A DNA stretch of 64,000 nucleotides from Candidatus Methylaffinis lahnbergensis (GCA_002890675.1 PEFW01000006.1:16617-80616); one strand, 5' to 3'; numbered from the stretch's first letter, positions 54,896-63,821 are shown. Notes: generated from the letters alone by a model not told the origin. A program made the numbers and translations.

Positions 54896-56065
54896 TCATG
54901 GCGCCGAATCATTCCGATAGTGTCCATCGTTGTCGTAATTCGGCGAGCCTACTGAACCTGCGGCGTTCCAGATTGTATCAATCAATGGCCGCACCTCGTT
55001 CTGAACAATGCCCCTAAACGACTCAACAACAAGCTCAGGAATAACCAAGGGATCGCGATCAAAGACAGTTCGCGAACCAGACCATCGGGTCGCAATATTC
55101 CACCCTTTCATTCCAAGCAAAGTGATCATGACGACTATTGGCGGTGACACACCGACATGTTCGAAAAGCTGTTTGCCTTTGTAAACGTGCTCAATTATTG
55201 CCGTCTCGAACGCCGGACACGGCAAGCTGGTCCTGGTATTCGCCTCGCCAGACCACCCCGCGACCACTTCAACACAACCATTCCGGAATACCTGCGCGTA
55301 CCGTGGCGCGGGTCTATTCGGCACGGCCAGAAGCACTCCATCAATATTCAGCGTCGGTGTCCCGCCGCCACGCAAGACACCAACCAGGCTAGAGTGATTA
55401 CCCCAAAGTTGTTTTACATCAATTAGCTGGCGATTAGTGAACGCGGACAGTGGTAGCAAATGAACGACCATCTTGCTCCCTGCTTCCAATGAAACAGGTG
55501 TATCCCCACTAATAATTTTTGCAATTCTGTCGATCCTGAAAAGCTTCATATTCTCGGCAGGGGAAGCTGATAAGAGAAATATCGACCTTAGTTCGTCGAC
55601 GTCGAGTTGATATCTCCCGCTGCTATGGCGTGCATAAAATCGGAATGCTTTTTGATAGGTGACTTGGTGCGGAGGCGTCCAGCTTCGCGGTATGTGCATG
55701 ACAAGGGCGACATTGCCACTCGCAAATTGGACGAACGCCATCTCAATGCCTGAGATAGTAGGCCTGATTCCGTCCCTGAGCATCTCCTCAAGCCGCAGCT
55801 TCTCCTTGTCGGGGTTGATGCCAGCTATGCCGACAAGGTTGGTCGGCAGTCCTGCGGCTTCCTCCATCCCGAACACAAGATAGCCGCCCTGTGTGTTCGC
55901 AAACGACGACACGTCATAAAGGAACTCTTTTCTGTCGGTGACGGTGTCGCTCTGCCCGACACAATTACTCTTATAGTCGATAGTCTTCCCTTCCGGCTCG
56001 GCGCCTATAAGGCCGATCAAATCGGCTTCCGTTGATTCATTCGGATGTTTCTCTGAGAGTGGCAT
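54896..56065 (-). CDS. AlbA_2/Schlafen-type domain protein, accessory
   Basis: 389 residues. The N-terminal 160 residues carry the AlbA_2 marks: EGKTIDYKSN, FLYDVSSFANTQGGYLVFGMEE and RFYARHSSGRYQLDVDELR. The C-terminal half, about 200 residues, is mixed alpha/beta with no domain I recognise. AlbA_2 proteins bind nucleic acid and occur in regulators and in defence islands. Codon use is more AT-rich than in the neighbours. Its ATG overlaps the stop of the recombinase remnant (TAATG), so it may be translated by coupling. Function unknown. Confidence 0.8.
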   Translation of the reverse strand: MPLSEKHPNESTEADLIGLIGAEPEGKTIDYKSNCVGQSDTVTDRKEFLYDVSSFANTQGGYLVFGMEEAAGLPTNLVGIAGINPDKEKLRLEEMLRDGIRPTISGIEMAFVQFASGNVALVMHIPRSWTPPHQVTYQKAFRFYARHSSGRYQLDVDELRSIFLLSASPAENMKLFRIDRIAKIISGDTPVSLEAGSKMVVHLLPLSAFTNRQLIDVKQLWGNHSSLVGVLRGGGTPTLNIDGVLLAVPNRPAPRYAQVFRNGCVEVVAGWSGEANTRTSLPCPAFETAIIEHVYKGKQLFEHVGVSPPIVVMITLLGMKGWNIATRWSGSRTVFDRDPLVIPELVVESFRGIVQNEVRPLIDTIWNAAGSVGSPNYDNDGHYRNDSAP

Positions 56066-56345
56066 TAGCTTAACCTCGAAATCGTGTTGTGCGAAACGTT
56101 GTAGCTGCGGGCGATCTCGCGCAACTTCTCCTCGCCTTCCTCACGGCGCGCCAGCGCCTCGCGCTTCTGGTGCGGGGTGAGCTTCGGCGTTCGCCCCATG
56201 TGAACGCCGCGCGCCTTGGCGCGTTCGCGGCCTTCGCCAGTGCGGGAGCGGATCAATCTGCGCTCGAATTCGGCAAGTCCGCCTAGGACGGTCAGCATGA
56301 AGCGGTCGTGCGCGATCATCGTGCCTGGCCATCGGCCTGGACTCG
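56065..56345 (-). pseudogene. Serine recombinase (resolvase/invertase), C-terminal remnant
   Basis: From about 56345 the frame reads GTMIAHDRFMLTVLGGLAEFERRLI then RSRTGEGRERAKARGVHMGR and a helix-turn-helix (LREIARSYNVSHNTISRL), the C-terminal third of Tn3-type resolvases. The catalytic serine domain is missing; upstream DNA is the end of the toxin gene. The remnant retains its DNA-binding domain and shares a stop-start overlap with the AlbA_2 gene. Confidence 0.85.
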
Positions 56346-56360
56346 AGCAAAGTTGTCAAG

Positions 56361-56702
56361 TCACACAATGCCCAAGAAAAGCGCGAGAGCCCGATTGACC
56401 CGCACGAGCAAAGCATCGCTGGCTTCCCCGATCACGTCGCCGATTTTGGCGACAGGAACGACCGTGATTTTGTCGATGGCGATCTGCGAGACCTCGCGCA
56501 GTCCGTTTCGCTTCGAGGGATCGACATCGAGCCGGAACTGATCCGCGTCATCGCGAAGCGTCGCCGTCAAAGGGCAAATCACCACGGACGGCAGCTCGGC
56601 GAAAAGATCGCTTTGCACGACGAGCGCGGGGCTCGGCTTGCCGTAATCTCCCGACGTCGCAACGACCACGAATTGTCCGCGCCGCACTACGGCTCCGGCC
56701 AT
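56361..56702 (-). CDS. PemK/MazF family toxin
   Basis: 113 residues. VVRRGQFVVVATSGDYGKPSPALVVQSD contains the conserved active-site arginine and GDYGKPRP-like loop; SVVICPLTATLRDD and VSQIAIDKITVV are the other family marks. An mRNA interferase that cleaves RNA at short sequences. Its start overlaps the antitoxin stop by 16 bases (ATGGCCGGAGCCGTAG), the typical arrangement. It looks intact while its antitoxin gene is frameshifted. Confidence 0.9.
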   Translation of the reverse strand: MAGAVVRRGQFVVVATSGDYGKPSPALVVQSDLFAELPSVVICPLTATLRDDADQFRLDVDPSKRNGLREVSQIAIDKITVVPVAKIGDVIGEASDALLVRVNRALALFLGIV

Positions 56703-56915
56703 TCATAGACGCCGGCGACGAAGCGCATGAGTTCGTCGCCCGCCGGATCGCTGACGGCGACGGCGCGCGCCTGACGGGCACTTTTCGGCAAAGTCGGGCG
56801 AGCGGGTATCCGGCACCCAGATTTGCACCGGCCGCAAGCCAGCCGCGCGCATCCTCTGGCGATAATTCGCCACGCGCTTTGCCGGCGGCGCAGGTGTCCT
56901 GGATTGACGTGGCAT
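56687..56915 (-). pseudogene. MazE-type (DUF3018) antitoxin gene with a single-base frameshift
   Basis: The first frame gives [20 protein letters not shown] and [24 protein letters not shown], clear DUF3018 antitoxin text, then runs into Arg-rich nonsense. The correct ending ([29 protein letters not shown]) is in another frame from the TGCCCGTCAGG site near 56780. Removing one C restores a protein of about 75 residues. Either a real mutation, a sequencing error, or (least likely) a programmed shift. Start at ATG about 56915. Confidence 0.8.
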
Positions 56916-56957
56916 TCGGCCTCTTGGTGCGAGCGTGCTGCGATCAGTGCACACAAC

Positions 56958-58226
56958 TCAAATTCGATCCGCGCGTATGAGTTGGATCAGCATGCCCTCG
57001 CGCAAGCCGCGATCGGCGATACGGACACGATCGGCCGGGAAGGCGCGGCGGATCGCCTCGAGAATGGCGCAGCCGGCGAGAACGAGATCGGCGCGGTCAT
57101 GCCCAATACAACCATTGGCGGCGCGCTCTTCGTAAGTCATCTCGCGCAAGCACGCCACCGCATGATCGACTTGCCGGCTCGACATCCACAAACCGTCGAC
57201 GCGGCGGCGATCGTACCGGGCCAGTCCAAGAAAGACCCCGGCGATCGTTGTCACCGTTCCGGAGGTGCCAAGCAAATGAAAATGCCGGCCGCGCCGCTCG
57301 CCGTCCGCCATCGCGACAAAGCTTTCGAGTTCCCGCGCGGCATGAGCGATCATTGCCTCGAACATCGCGCCGGAAACCTCGATGCCGCCGAATTCTTCCG
57401 CCAAGGTGACGACGCCGATCTTCAGGGAAACCCAAAAACGGATGCGCTCGCCGAGCACCATATCGATCGGTTGCGCGCATGGAGGCGCGGCCCTGGCAAG
57501 CCAGACAAGCTCTGAAGACCCGCCGCCGATATCGAACAAAATGACACCTTCGGCGGCGGAATCGACGAGCGAGGCGGAGCCGGCGGCAGCTAGCCGCGCT
57601 TCGGTTTCACGATCCACGATCTCGAGCTCGAGCCCGGTCGCCGCGCGCACTTTGGCCACGAATTCGGCGCCGTTGCTAGCCGACCGGCAGGCCTCCGTCG
57701 CAATCAATCGCCTGCGGGTTACGCCGCGCGCCCGCATTTTGTCGCGGCATATTTCGAGCGCGCTAAGGGTGCGTTCGATCGCCGCCGCGCCAATTTCGCT
57801 GGTTCGCGACAGACCTTCGCCCAGCCTGACAATCCGGGAAAACGAGTCGATGACGCGAAAGCCATCTTGGCTCCCGCCCGAGGGCGCCGCACGGGCGACC
57901 AAGAGCCGGCAATTGTTGGTGCCGAGATCCAGCGCGGCATAGGTGTGTTGTTGCCTTTGCCGGTCCGCGAGGGCCCGAACCGAGGCACCGGCGATGGCTT
58001 TCGCCGCGCCGCGTCCAATTAAGTCCGCGTCTCGAACTTCTCCCGCTCTGACGGACGGACTCCCCTCTCGCGCGCAAATCGCGGGTCCTCCGATTTCGGC
58101 GCCATCTACTGGTCCCACGTTACACCCAAAAGCCTCCGGCAAGCGTTCCCCTTCAGACGCGGGCAAGTGTATCAAGTCGAACCCTAAACACCAAACGCCG
58201 GGCGCGCCAAGCCGTCCGAGCGGCAA
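56958..58226 (-). CDS. ppx: Ppx/GppA phosphatase family protein (exopolyphosphatase)
   Basis: Up to 422 residues; family homology begins about residue 95 (TYAALDLGTNNCRLLVA), so the true start is probably downstream of the TTG at 58226. Further marks: EGLSRTSEIGAAAIERTL, IATEACRSASNGAEF, EIVDRETEARL, ILFDIGGGSSELV and the catalytic-core LGTSGTVTT. Hydrolyses polyphosphate or pppGpp, thereby linking to the phosphate regulon nearby. The C-terminal HD domain of long Ppx is absent. Confidence 0.9.
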   Translation of the reverse strand: MPLGRLGAPGVWCLGFDLIHLPASEGERLPEAFGCNVGPVDGAEIGGPAICAREGSPSVRAGEVRDADLIGRGAAKAIAGASVRALADRQRQQHTYAALDLGTNNCRLLVARAAPSGGSQDGFRVIDSFSRIVRLGEGLSRTSEIGAAAIERTLSALEICRDKMRARGVTRRRLIATEACRSASNGAEFVAKVRAATGLELEIVDRETEARLAAAGSASLVDSAAEGVILFDIGGGSSELVWLARAAPPCAQPIDMVLGERIRFWVSLKIGVVTLAEEFGGIEVSGAMFEAMIAHAARELESFVAMADGERRGRHFHLLGTSGTVTTIAGVFLGLARYDRRRVDGLWMSSRQVDHAVACLREMTYEERAANGCIGHDRADLVLAGCAILEAIRRAFPADRVRIADRGLREGMLIQLIRADRI

Positions 58227-58305
58227 GGGTGACCCGGAAGGCCCCTTTCCAGGTAGGGTGACGCCGTTGACCTCTTAACCGGCCGGTCGCAAAGCATCAG
58301 GCGAG

Positions 58306-58968
58306 TCAAAAAATCGCGCGCGCGACTTCGGCCCGCAACGCCGGCAAAACCTCCTGCTCGAACCAAGGATTGCGTTTGATCCAGCCGCTGTTGCGCCAGG
58401 AGGGGTGCGGCAGGGCGATGATTTTCGGCCTCTCGCCCGCGAATTCGCGCCAACGGCGAACGATGTCGTCAACCTTCAGGACTTTCGGCAGTGGCCTTCC
58501 GGCCCTCGTGAAATGATAGTCCTGCGCGAAGCGCCCGATCGCGAGAATGCATTCGATCTGAGGCAATATCGAAAACAATTCATCATGCCAAGTCGCGCGG
58601 CATTCGCGGCGCGGCGGCAGATCGCCCTTGTTGGCATCGTGGCCCGGAAAACAAAAACCCATCGGTACGATCGCGATCTTCGCCTCATCGTAGAACGCTT
58701 CGCGCGAAACGCTCATCCATTGCCGCAGGCGATCGCCGGAGGCATCGTTGAAAGGCAGCCCGCTGACATGCACTTTTACGCCGGGTGCCTGGCTGGCGAT
58801 GAGCAGCCGCGCGGCCGAAGACAGCCGCAAGACGGGACGCGGCTCGTGTGGGAGCGGCGTGCCACGCGGCGTCTCAACGCAGATACGGCAGGCGCGGATT
58901 CGCCCGGCCAGCGCCGCGAGCCTGGAAATCGAATCTCTGTCTGTCATAGGAATCGCTACCGGTTCCAT
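58306..58968 (-). CDS. Uracil-DNA glycosylase family protein
   Basis: About 220 residues from ATG 58968 (58947 is an alternative). LLIASQAPGVKVHVSGLPFNDASGDRLRQWM resembles the water-activating loop of the UDG superfamily, and IIALPHPSWRNSGWIKRNPWFE the conserved DNA-intercalating/His loop. Two cysteines (CRICVETP) near the start recall the iron-sulfur forms, but the full four-Cys set is not seen. It may have lost or changed glycosylase activity. Confidence 0.82.
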   Translation of the reverse strand: MEPVAIPMTDRDSISRLAALAGRIRACRICVETPRGTPLPHEPRPVLRLSSAARLLIASQAPGVKVHVSGLPFNDASGDRLRQWMSVSREAFYDEAKIAIVPMGFCFPGHDANKGDLPPRRECRATWHDELFSILPQIECILAIGRFAQDYHFTRAGRPLPKVLKVDDIVRRWREFAGERPKIIALPHPSWRNSGWIKRNPWFEQEVLPALRAEVARAIF

Positions 58969-59330
58969 TCCAAGGTGCCGCGCGAGGCCGGTTCGCTCAT
59001 GTGAGCGGCGATGGTCCGCTTCGCGAGAAAGCCGGCGATTCAAGCCTGATCCATTGCTTTTCGCAAGCGCCCATGGACCGTCTCGCGCGGTTCTGGGTCA
59101 ACTTCGAGCTGCTTGCCGCGCCGGTACGTCCGTTAACGCACATTGAGTTCTATCCCGGCGGATTCGTGCACGCCGCCCCTGTGCAAGGCGCCGCGGTTCC
59201 GACCGTCAGGCCCAGACCAGCCTTTGTTGCGTACAAATCGAATGGTCGCTTGAGCGGCTCATTAATCTTTTTCCGGCATCGTCGCCGCAATCTTTCGCGC
59301 GAAGCGAGAATTGAGTGGGTCTTTTAAAGG

Positions 59331-60884
59331 ATGACCGACGTCGCCGCGGAAATTATTGCGCTAAGATGCGCTGTCGATCTGGCCGCTGCAACCCGGCGCG
59401 GACGCCTGGCCGCGGAGATACGCGAAGCGCGCGAGAAGCTGACGCCGTCCGCATCGAGCCAACCTAGCTTCGACGTCGAACTGCTTCGTCTTTTCGCAAA
59501 AGGACGCAGATCGTCGGGCCCCGCCATGGCCGTGCTAGGCGGCGTGGCCTCCGCTGCCGCCGCCACATGGGTCGCCATTGACGCCGTCCTGATTTGGCTC
59601 GCCCTCGATTTCGCGGCACTCGGTGTCGCTTATCGGATTGCCGGCAAGTTCCTGGACGCCGAAGAAACCATGCTCGACGCCAGCCGCTGGCGCCGTAAAT
59701 TCGTCTTCGCAGAAACGCTCCAGGGAATCGCGTGGGCGGCGATCGTCTGGCTCGTTAGCCAGTCCGGTGACCCCGCCGCGCGCAGCTATGCCCTCGTCTT
59801 GCTTTTGCCCGTTGCGGCAATGAACGCGACAATCTCCGCCGCGGTTCCGGCCGCGGTGGCCGGCGCCATGACGCCGATGACCGTCGCAACTCTAAGTTTC
59901 CTGCGTCCAGCGAGCCTTTCCGATGGAACCTTGCCGCTGATTGCATTGGCATGCGGTACGCAGCTTTATTTCATGTTCCTTGCCAGGAAGCTGCATAGGG
60001 CTTCGCTCGAAGCGCTGTCGTTTCAAACCGAAAAGGACGAGCTGATCGCCGAGCTCGAACAAGCCAAGGCAAGCAGCGATCTGGCCCGCCGCCGCGCCGA
60101 GGCGGCAAATCTCGCCAAATCCCGTTTCCTCGCCACGATGAGCCATGAATTGCGCACGCCGCTCAACGCCATTCTTGGGTTCTCCGAAGTCATGAAAGGC
60201 GAATTGTTCGGATCTCACGTCGTCGCATCCTACAAGGAATATTCAAACGACATCCATGCGAGCGGGCAGCACCTTTTGATGCTGATCAACGAAATCCTCG
60301 ATCTCTCCAGGATAGAGGCTGGACGATTCGACCTCAAGGAAGTAGCGATCACGCTCCCTCATCTTGTCGAGGATTGCCGGCATCTTCTAGGGCTGCGGGC
60401 GAAAAAACGGCGGATCGCCATCGAAAAGGCCGTCGAGCCGGATTTGCCGCGGATTTGGGCCGACGAACGGGCTATTCGCCAAGTCATCTTGAACCTTCTG
60501 TCCAACGCGATCAAGTTCACTCCGCAAGGCGGAACAATCAAGATCAGGATCGGCTGGACCGCGAGCGGCGGTCGATATGTTGCCGTGCGCGACAGCGGTC
60601 CCGGAATTCCGGAAGACGAGATCCCTATTGTCATGTCCTCGTTCGGCCGTGGCGCGCTCGCGCAAAAAAACGCCGAGGAAGGCTCCGGCCTCGGTTTGCC
60701 GATCGTCAAGGGCCTCGTCGAACTCCATGGCGGATCCTTCACCCTGAAATCCAAGCTTCGCGAAGGCACCGAAGTCATTGTGATCTTCCCGCCCGAACGG
60801 GTAATGGACTTTTTGCCCGCGGTGGTGGAGGAAAACGCCGGGTCCAGGAACGGAAGCTGGCTCCGGCGCGAATCAGCGCAATGA
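59331..60884 (+). CDS. Membrane sensor histidine kinase (PdhS/PleC-like HisKA type)
   Basis: 517 residues. A cytoplasmic N-terminus, about five or six membrane helices between residues 65 and 215, a short coiled coil, the H-box FLATMSHELRTPLNAILGFSEVMKGELFG (the Rhizobiales cell-cycle kinase form), and ATPase boxes NLLSNAIKFTPQG, VRDSGPGIPEDEI and GSGLGLPIVKGL. AAAGG lies next to the ATG. No response regulator adjoins it. By H-box type it may feed DivK/CtrA-like relays; this is inference. Confidence 0.9.
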   Translation: MTDVAAEIIALRCAVDLAAATRRGRLAAEIREAREKLTPSASSQPSFDVELLRLFAKGRRSSGPAMAVLGGVASAAAATWVAIDAVLIWLALDFAALGVAYRIAGKFLDAEETMLDASRWRRKFVFAETLQGIAWAAIVWLVSQSGDPAARSYALVLLLPVAAMNATISAAVPAAVAGAMTPMTVATLSFLRPASLSDGTLPLIALACGTQLYFMFLARKLHRASLEALSFQTEKDELIAELEQAKASSDLARRRAEAANLAKSRFLATMSHELRTPLNAILGFSEVMKGELFGSHVVASYKEYSNDIHASGQHLLMLINEILDLSRIEAGRFDLKEVAITLPHLVEDCRHLLGLRAKKRRIAIEKAVEPDLPRIWADERAIRQVILNLLSNAIKFTPQGGTIKIRIGWTASGGRYVAVRDSGPGIPEDEIPIVMSSFGRGALAQKNAEEGSGLGLPIVKGLVELHGGSFTLKSKLREGTEVIVIFPPERVMDFLPAVVEENAGSRNGSWLRRESAQ

Positions 60885-60899
60885 GCGGAGAAAAACGAG

Positions 60900-61157
60900 C
60901 TATCCTTTCTCCACCGTTTCGATTTCTTCAAGGCTGAGGCTATACAGCGCGTGGACGAGCGCATTCATCTTTCTTTCTTGCCGCGCGATTTCGGCGTCCA
61001 GCGAGGCCAGTTCACGTTCGAGGGCGATGATCCGCGAGACAAAGGGGGGCGGTCGTCCGTGGCCAATTTCCGGAGCGCGTCGCAGAGTTTTTTGCCGGCC
61101 GTCCGTTCCGAGATTGAAAAGGTCGTCGCCGGCACCTTCGATTGGGCGAGAATGAAA
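60900..61157 (-). pseudogene. C-terminal remnant of a large restriction/methylase-type protein
   Basis: The minus frame ending at TAG 60900 reads IIALERELASLDAEIARQER then KMNALVHALYSLSLEEIETVEKG. The closing form (Leu-Val-x-x-Leu-Tyr-x-Leu-x-x-Glu-Glu-Ile-x-x-Val-Glu) is typical of the tail of Type IIG/Eco57I-like restriction-modification proteins. Upstream the frame ends at a stop (61170) at the tandem repeat, so the rest has been lost. The identification rests on a short motif. Confidence 0.55.
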
Positions 61158-61199
61158 GTAATCCCCGACTCATTGAAGGTAATCCCCGACTCAGTGAAG
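61158..61199. repeat. Tandem duplication, two 21-base units
   Basis: GTAATCCCCGACTCATTGAAG is followed by the same sequence with one change (CAGTGAAG). It joins the restriction-enzyme remnant to an IS630-like end and may mark an insertion or target duplication. Confidence 0.85.
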
Positions 61200-61250
61200 A
61201 GCCGGGAAAAGTTTCTTGCATTTTCGGCCTGGCCGGATTCTATTGTGTGT
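61190..61250. mobile_element. IS630-type element end, remnant
   Basis: CCGGGAAAAGTTTCTTGCATTTTCGG-type text resembles, at roughly 75% by eye, the 55 bases before the IS630-type transposase fragment at 38124 (positions 38070-38124). No transposase follows here, so only the left end remains. Confidence 0.65.
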
Positions 61251-61375
61251 CATCTTACTGGACGCGGTTGGATAAGGCATTGAGATAATTCATAAAGGCT
61301 TTATCTTTTCCGCGAGAGAAGGATCGCCGGCATGCAACCATTATTCTCGAACGCCCGATCCAAGGCCGCGGAAAA

Positions 61376-61600
61376 TCACATCTGTCGGATACAAGGCGTG
61401 CGACGCTGGCCTGGCTGGCGCTCTTGATCATGCGAAACCGGCACGATCTGCTTGTGGCCGCACGCGCCGAGTTCCGGCAATTCCGCGATCAAGTTTCGCG
61501 CGATCGCCGGCCCGACGCTCCGAACCGAGGCGAGCAAATCTTCCTTTTCGCGGCCTCGCCGGCGAACCGCGCACGACGAGGATCGCGGCCGGAGCAAAAC
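61376..61600 (-). pseudogene. IS110-family transposase remnant
   Basis: The minus frame includes EKEDLLASVRSVGPAIARNLI then AELPELGACGHKQIV, the helix-hairpin-helix start of the Transposase_20 domain of IS110 elements. The flanking parts are in broken frames, so the gene is decayed. Confidence 0.75.
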
Positions 61601-61963
61601 GGGCGTCTCTCCTCTCAACCTTGCCGTCGTCCGCTCCAGCGCGACGGCGCCAAAATGTCGCTCAAGCGCGACCGCGGGAAGGCCGCTGTCAATTCCGCAT
61701 TCCGAGCCACGGCTCGCATGCTAACGATTCAGCCTTTTGCCGTGGATCGGCTCCTTGAAGAACTTCAGGCAGAAATTCCATTGCGACAAATTTGGAAGTT
61801 TGTTCCAGAGGAAGACATCGCCGCGCAATGATTGGCAAGCCTGTCGTGCCGCATGCTATGAGGCGCGGGTTGGGCTGGTTTGGACGGGCGAGCACAAGCG
61901 GCGGCGGCAAACGGGCGGCAGTTGAATTCGCGCGGCACCATAAGGCTTGGCCTCAAACGCGGC
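61600..61963. other. Degenerate region upstream of ftsX
   Basis: About 360 bases with no intact gene. It may hold further IS110 debris on the minus strand. The ftsE gene that normally precedes ftsX is not here. Confidence 0.5.
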
Positions 61964-62863
61964 ATGAAGAGCGAGATGGCGCTTGTCCCCGAAACCTCGA
62001 TCGCCGGGCGCGCGCTTATAACGGTCGTCGCCATCATGACTTTTCTTGCCTCGCTCACCGCCGGCGCGGCAATTCTGATAAGCGACGCATCGCGCGGCTG
62101 GCAGGACGAGGTCGCCCGCGAAATGACAATTCAAATCCGCCCAACGGCTGGCCGCGACCTCGACGCCGATTCGGCAAAAGCCGTCGAACTTGCCCGGGCG
62201 ATGCCGGGGGTTACCTCGGTCCGCGCCTACACCAAGGCGCAATCCGAGGAGCTCTTGCAGCCTTGGCTCGGTTCCGGTCTCGATCTTTCCGAGCTTCCGG
62301 TGCCGCGCCTCATCGTCGTCACACTTGACAAACAGGAACGCTTGGATATCGCCGTTCTGCGCAAAAGGCTCTCCGGCGCCATTCCGGGCACCACTATCGA
62401 CGACCATCGCGTCTGGCTGGAGCGTCTCGCGATCATGGCGAAGAGCGTTGTCTTCGCCGCCGCGGTGATCTTCGCCCTTGTGCTCGCCGCGATGATTTTG
62501 GCGGTGGCTTTCGCGACCCAAGGCGCCATGGCGGGCAATCGCGAGATCATCGAGGTTTTGCATTTCGTCGGCGCTGCCGACAGCTACATTTCGCGCCAAT
62601 TCCAGCGGCATTTTTTTCAGCTCGGCCTGCGCGGCGGCGCGATCGGCGGCGGGCTCGCGATTCTCGCCTTCTTCGCGTCGGGAACCGTGGCAGCCTGGCT
62701 GCGGGCGACGCCCGGCGGCGATCAGTTGGAAGCCATGTTCGGCGATTTTTCGCTCGGGGAAAATATCTATGCCGCCATCGCGCTCATCGCTGCGGGCATC
62801 GCGATCGTCACCGGCTTTGTCTCGCGGGTGATCGTATTCCGCCATCTGCGCGACTTGAGTTGA
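61964..62863 (+). CDS. ftsX: Cell division ABC-type permease FtsX
   Basis: 299 residues from ATG 61964 (frame open to 61880). One N-terminal helix (AGRALITVVAIMTFLASLTAGAAILISD), an extracytoplasmic domain of about 110 residues, then three helices including FALVLAAMILAVAFATQGAMAGNREIIEVLHFVGAADSYI, the FtsX permease signature. With FtsE it controls peptidoglycan hydrolases at the division site. The partner gene ftsE is absent upstream. Confidence 0.9.
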   Translation: MKSEMALVPETSIAGRALITVVAIMTFLASLTAGAAILISDASRGWQDEVAREMTIQIRPTAGRDLDADSAKAVELARAMPGVTSVRAYTKAQSEELLQPWLGSGLDLSELPVPRLIVVTLDKQERLDIAVLRKRLSGAIPGTTIDDHRVWLERLAIMAKSVVFAAAVIFALVLAAMILAVAFATQGAMAGNREIIEVLHFVGAADSYISRQFQRHFFQLGLRGGAIGGGLAILAFFASGTVAAWLRATPGGDQLEAMFGDFSLGENIYAAIALIAAGIAIVTGFVSRVIVFRHLRDLS

Positions 62864-62962
62864 GCGTGCATTTGAATGACATTACGCAATTCGCGCGGCC
62901 GCTTCCTACAAAGCCACAAGCGCGACTCGCATTAGAGCGCAGGGACCGTGGAGCGCCAGCCA

Positions 62963-63784
62963 ATGAAAGGAAAGATCCGGGTTGGCATAGGCGGCTGGGC
63001 CTACGAGCCTTGGCGCGGAACTTTTTATCCAAAAGGTCTCGCGCAAAAGGGGGAGCTCGAATATGCGAGCCGGCGGCTGACCTCCATCGAGATCAACGGA
63101 ACTTATTACGGCACGCAGAAGGCGGAGAGCTTCGCGCGATGGCGCGAGGAGACGCCCGAGGGCTTCGTGTTCGCGCTCAAGGGCCCGAGGTTCGCCACGA
63201 ACCGGCGCATCCTCGCCGAGGCAGGGAGCTCGATCGAGCGCTTTTTCGCGAGCGGTGTCATGCATCTCAAAGAGAAGCTCGGCCCGGTAAATTGGCAGTT
63301 CCTGCCGACGAAACAGCATGATCCCGCCGATTTTGAAGCCTTCCTCAAGCTGCTGCCGAAGAGCATCGAAGGCCGCCGTGTCCGGCACGCCGTCGAGGTT
63401 CGGCACGACAGTTTTCGCACCGGTGAGTTTGTCGACCTTCTGCGCGCCTACGGAATTGGCATAGTCCTCACAGACAAGGACGGGTTTCCGCACATTCCCG
63501 ACGTCACGTCTTCATTCGTCTATGCCCGCCTCCAGCGCTCGTCAGAGGATGAGGAGAACGGTTATCCAGTGGATGCTTTCGACGTATGGGCCAAGCGGGC
63601 ATTCGCCTGGTCGCGGGGGAGCGTCCCAAACGACATCGAATCGCTCACCGCTCCCGAGAAGAAACCGCCAAATTCACGAGACGTTTTCATCTACTTCATC
63701 AACGGCTTTAAGCCGAAAGCGCCGGCGGCAGCCATGGCTTTGATCGAAAGCTTTTCCAACCCGGCGGTTTCCGGCGCGGGGTGA
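62963..63784 (+). CDS. DUF72 (YecE-like) family protein
   Basis: 273 residues from ATG 62963 with GGAG ten bases upstream. Marks: GIGGWAYEPWRGTFYPKGLAQ, EINGTYYGTQKAESFARW, FALKGPRFATN, AVEVRHDSF and VYARLQRSSEDEENGY. A TIM-barrel family without proven role. It follows ftsX by about 100 bases and may be co-transcribed. Confidence 0.9.
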   Translation: MKGKIRVGIGGWAYEPWRGTFYPKGLAQKGELEYASRRLTSIEINGTYYGTQKAESFARWREETPEGFVFALKGPRFATNRRILAEAGSSIERFFASGVMHLKEKLGPVNWQFLPTKQHDPADFEAFLKLLPKSIEGRRVRHAVEVRHDSFRTGEFVDLLRAYGIGIVLTDKDGFPHIPDVTSSFVYARLQRSSEDEENGYPVDAFDVWAKRAFAWSRGSVPNDIESLTAPEKKPPNSRDVFIYFINGFKPKAPAAAMALIESFSNPAVSGAG

Positions 63785-63821
63785 CATTGTGCGGCGGATC
63801 TTCTAGAGCGTGATTACTTTA

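Noticed and set aside
56687..56915. Programmed frameshift in the antitoxin
   Set aside because: No slippery site with stimulatory structure is visible, and a one-base homopolymer error is simpler; listed as a frameshift instead.
61158..61199. Possible CRISPR array
   Set aside because: Only two adjacent units with no spacer; a simple tandem duplication. The repeat at 14649 is rejected for the same reason.
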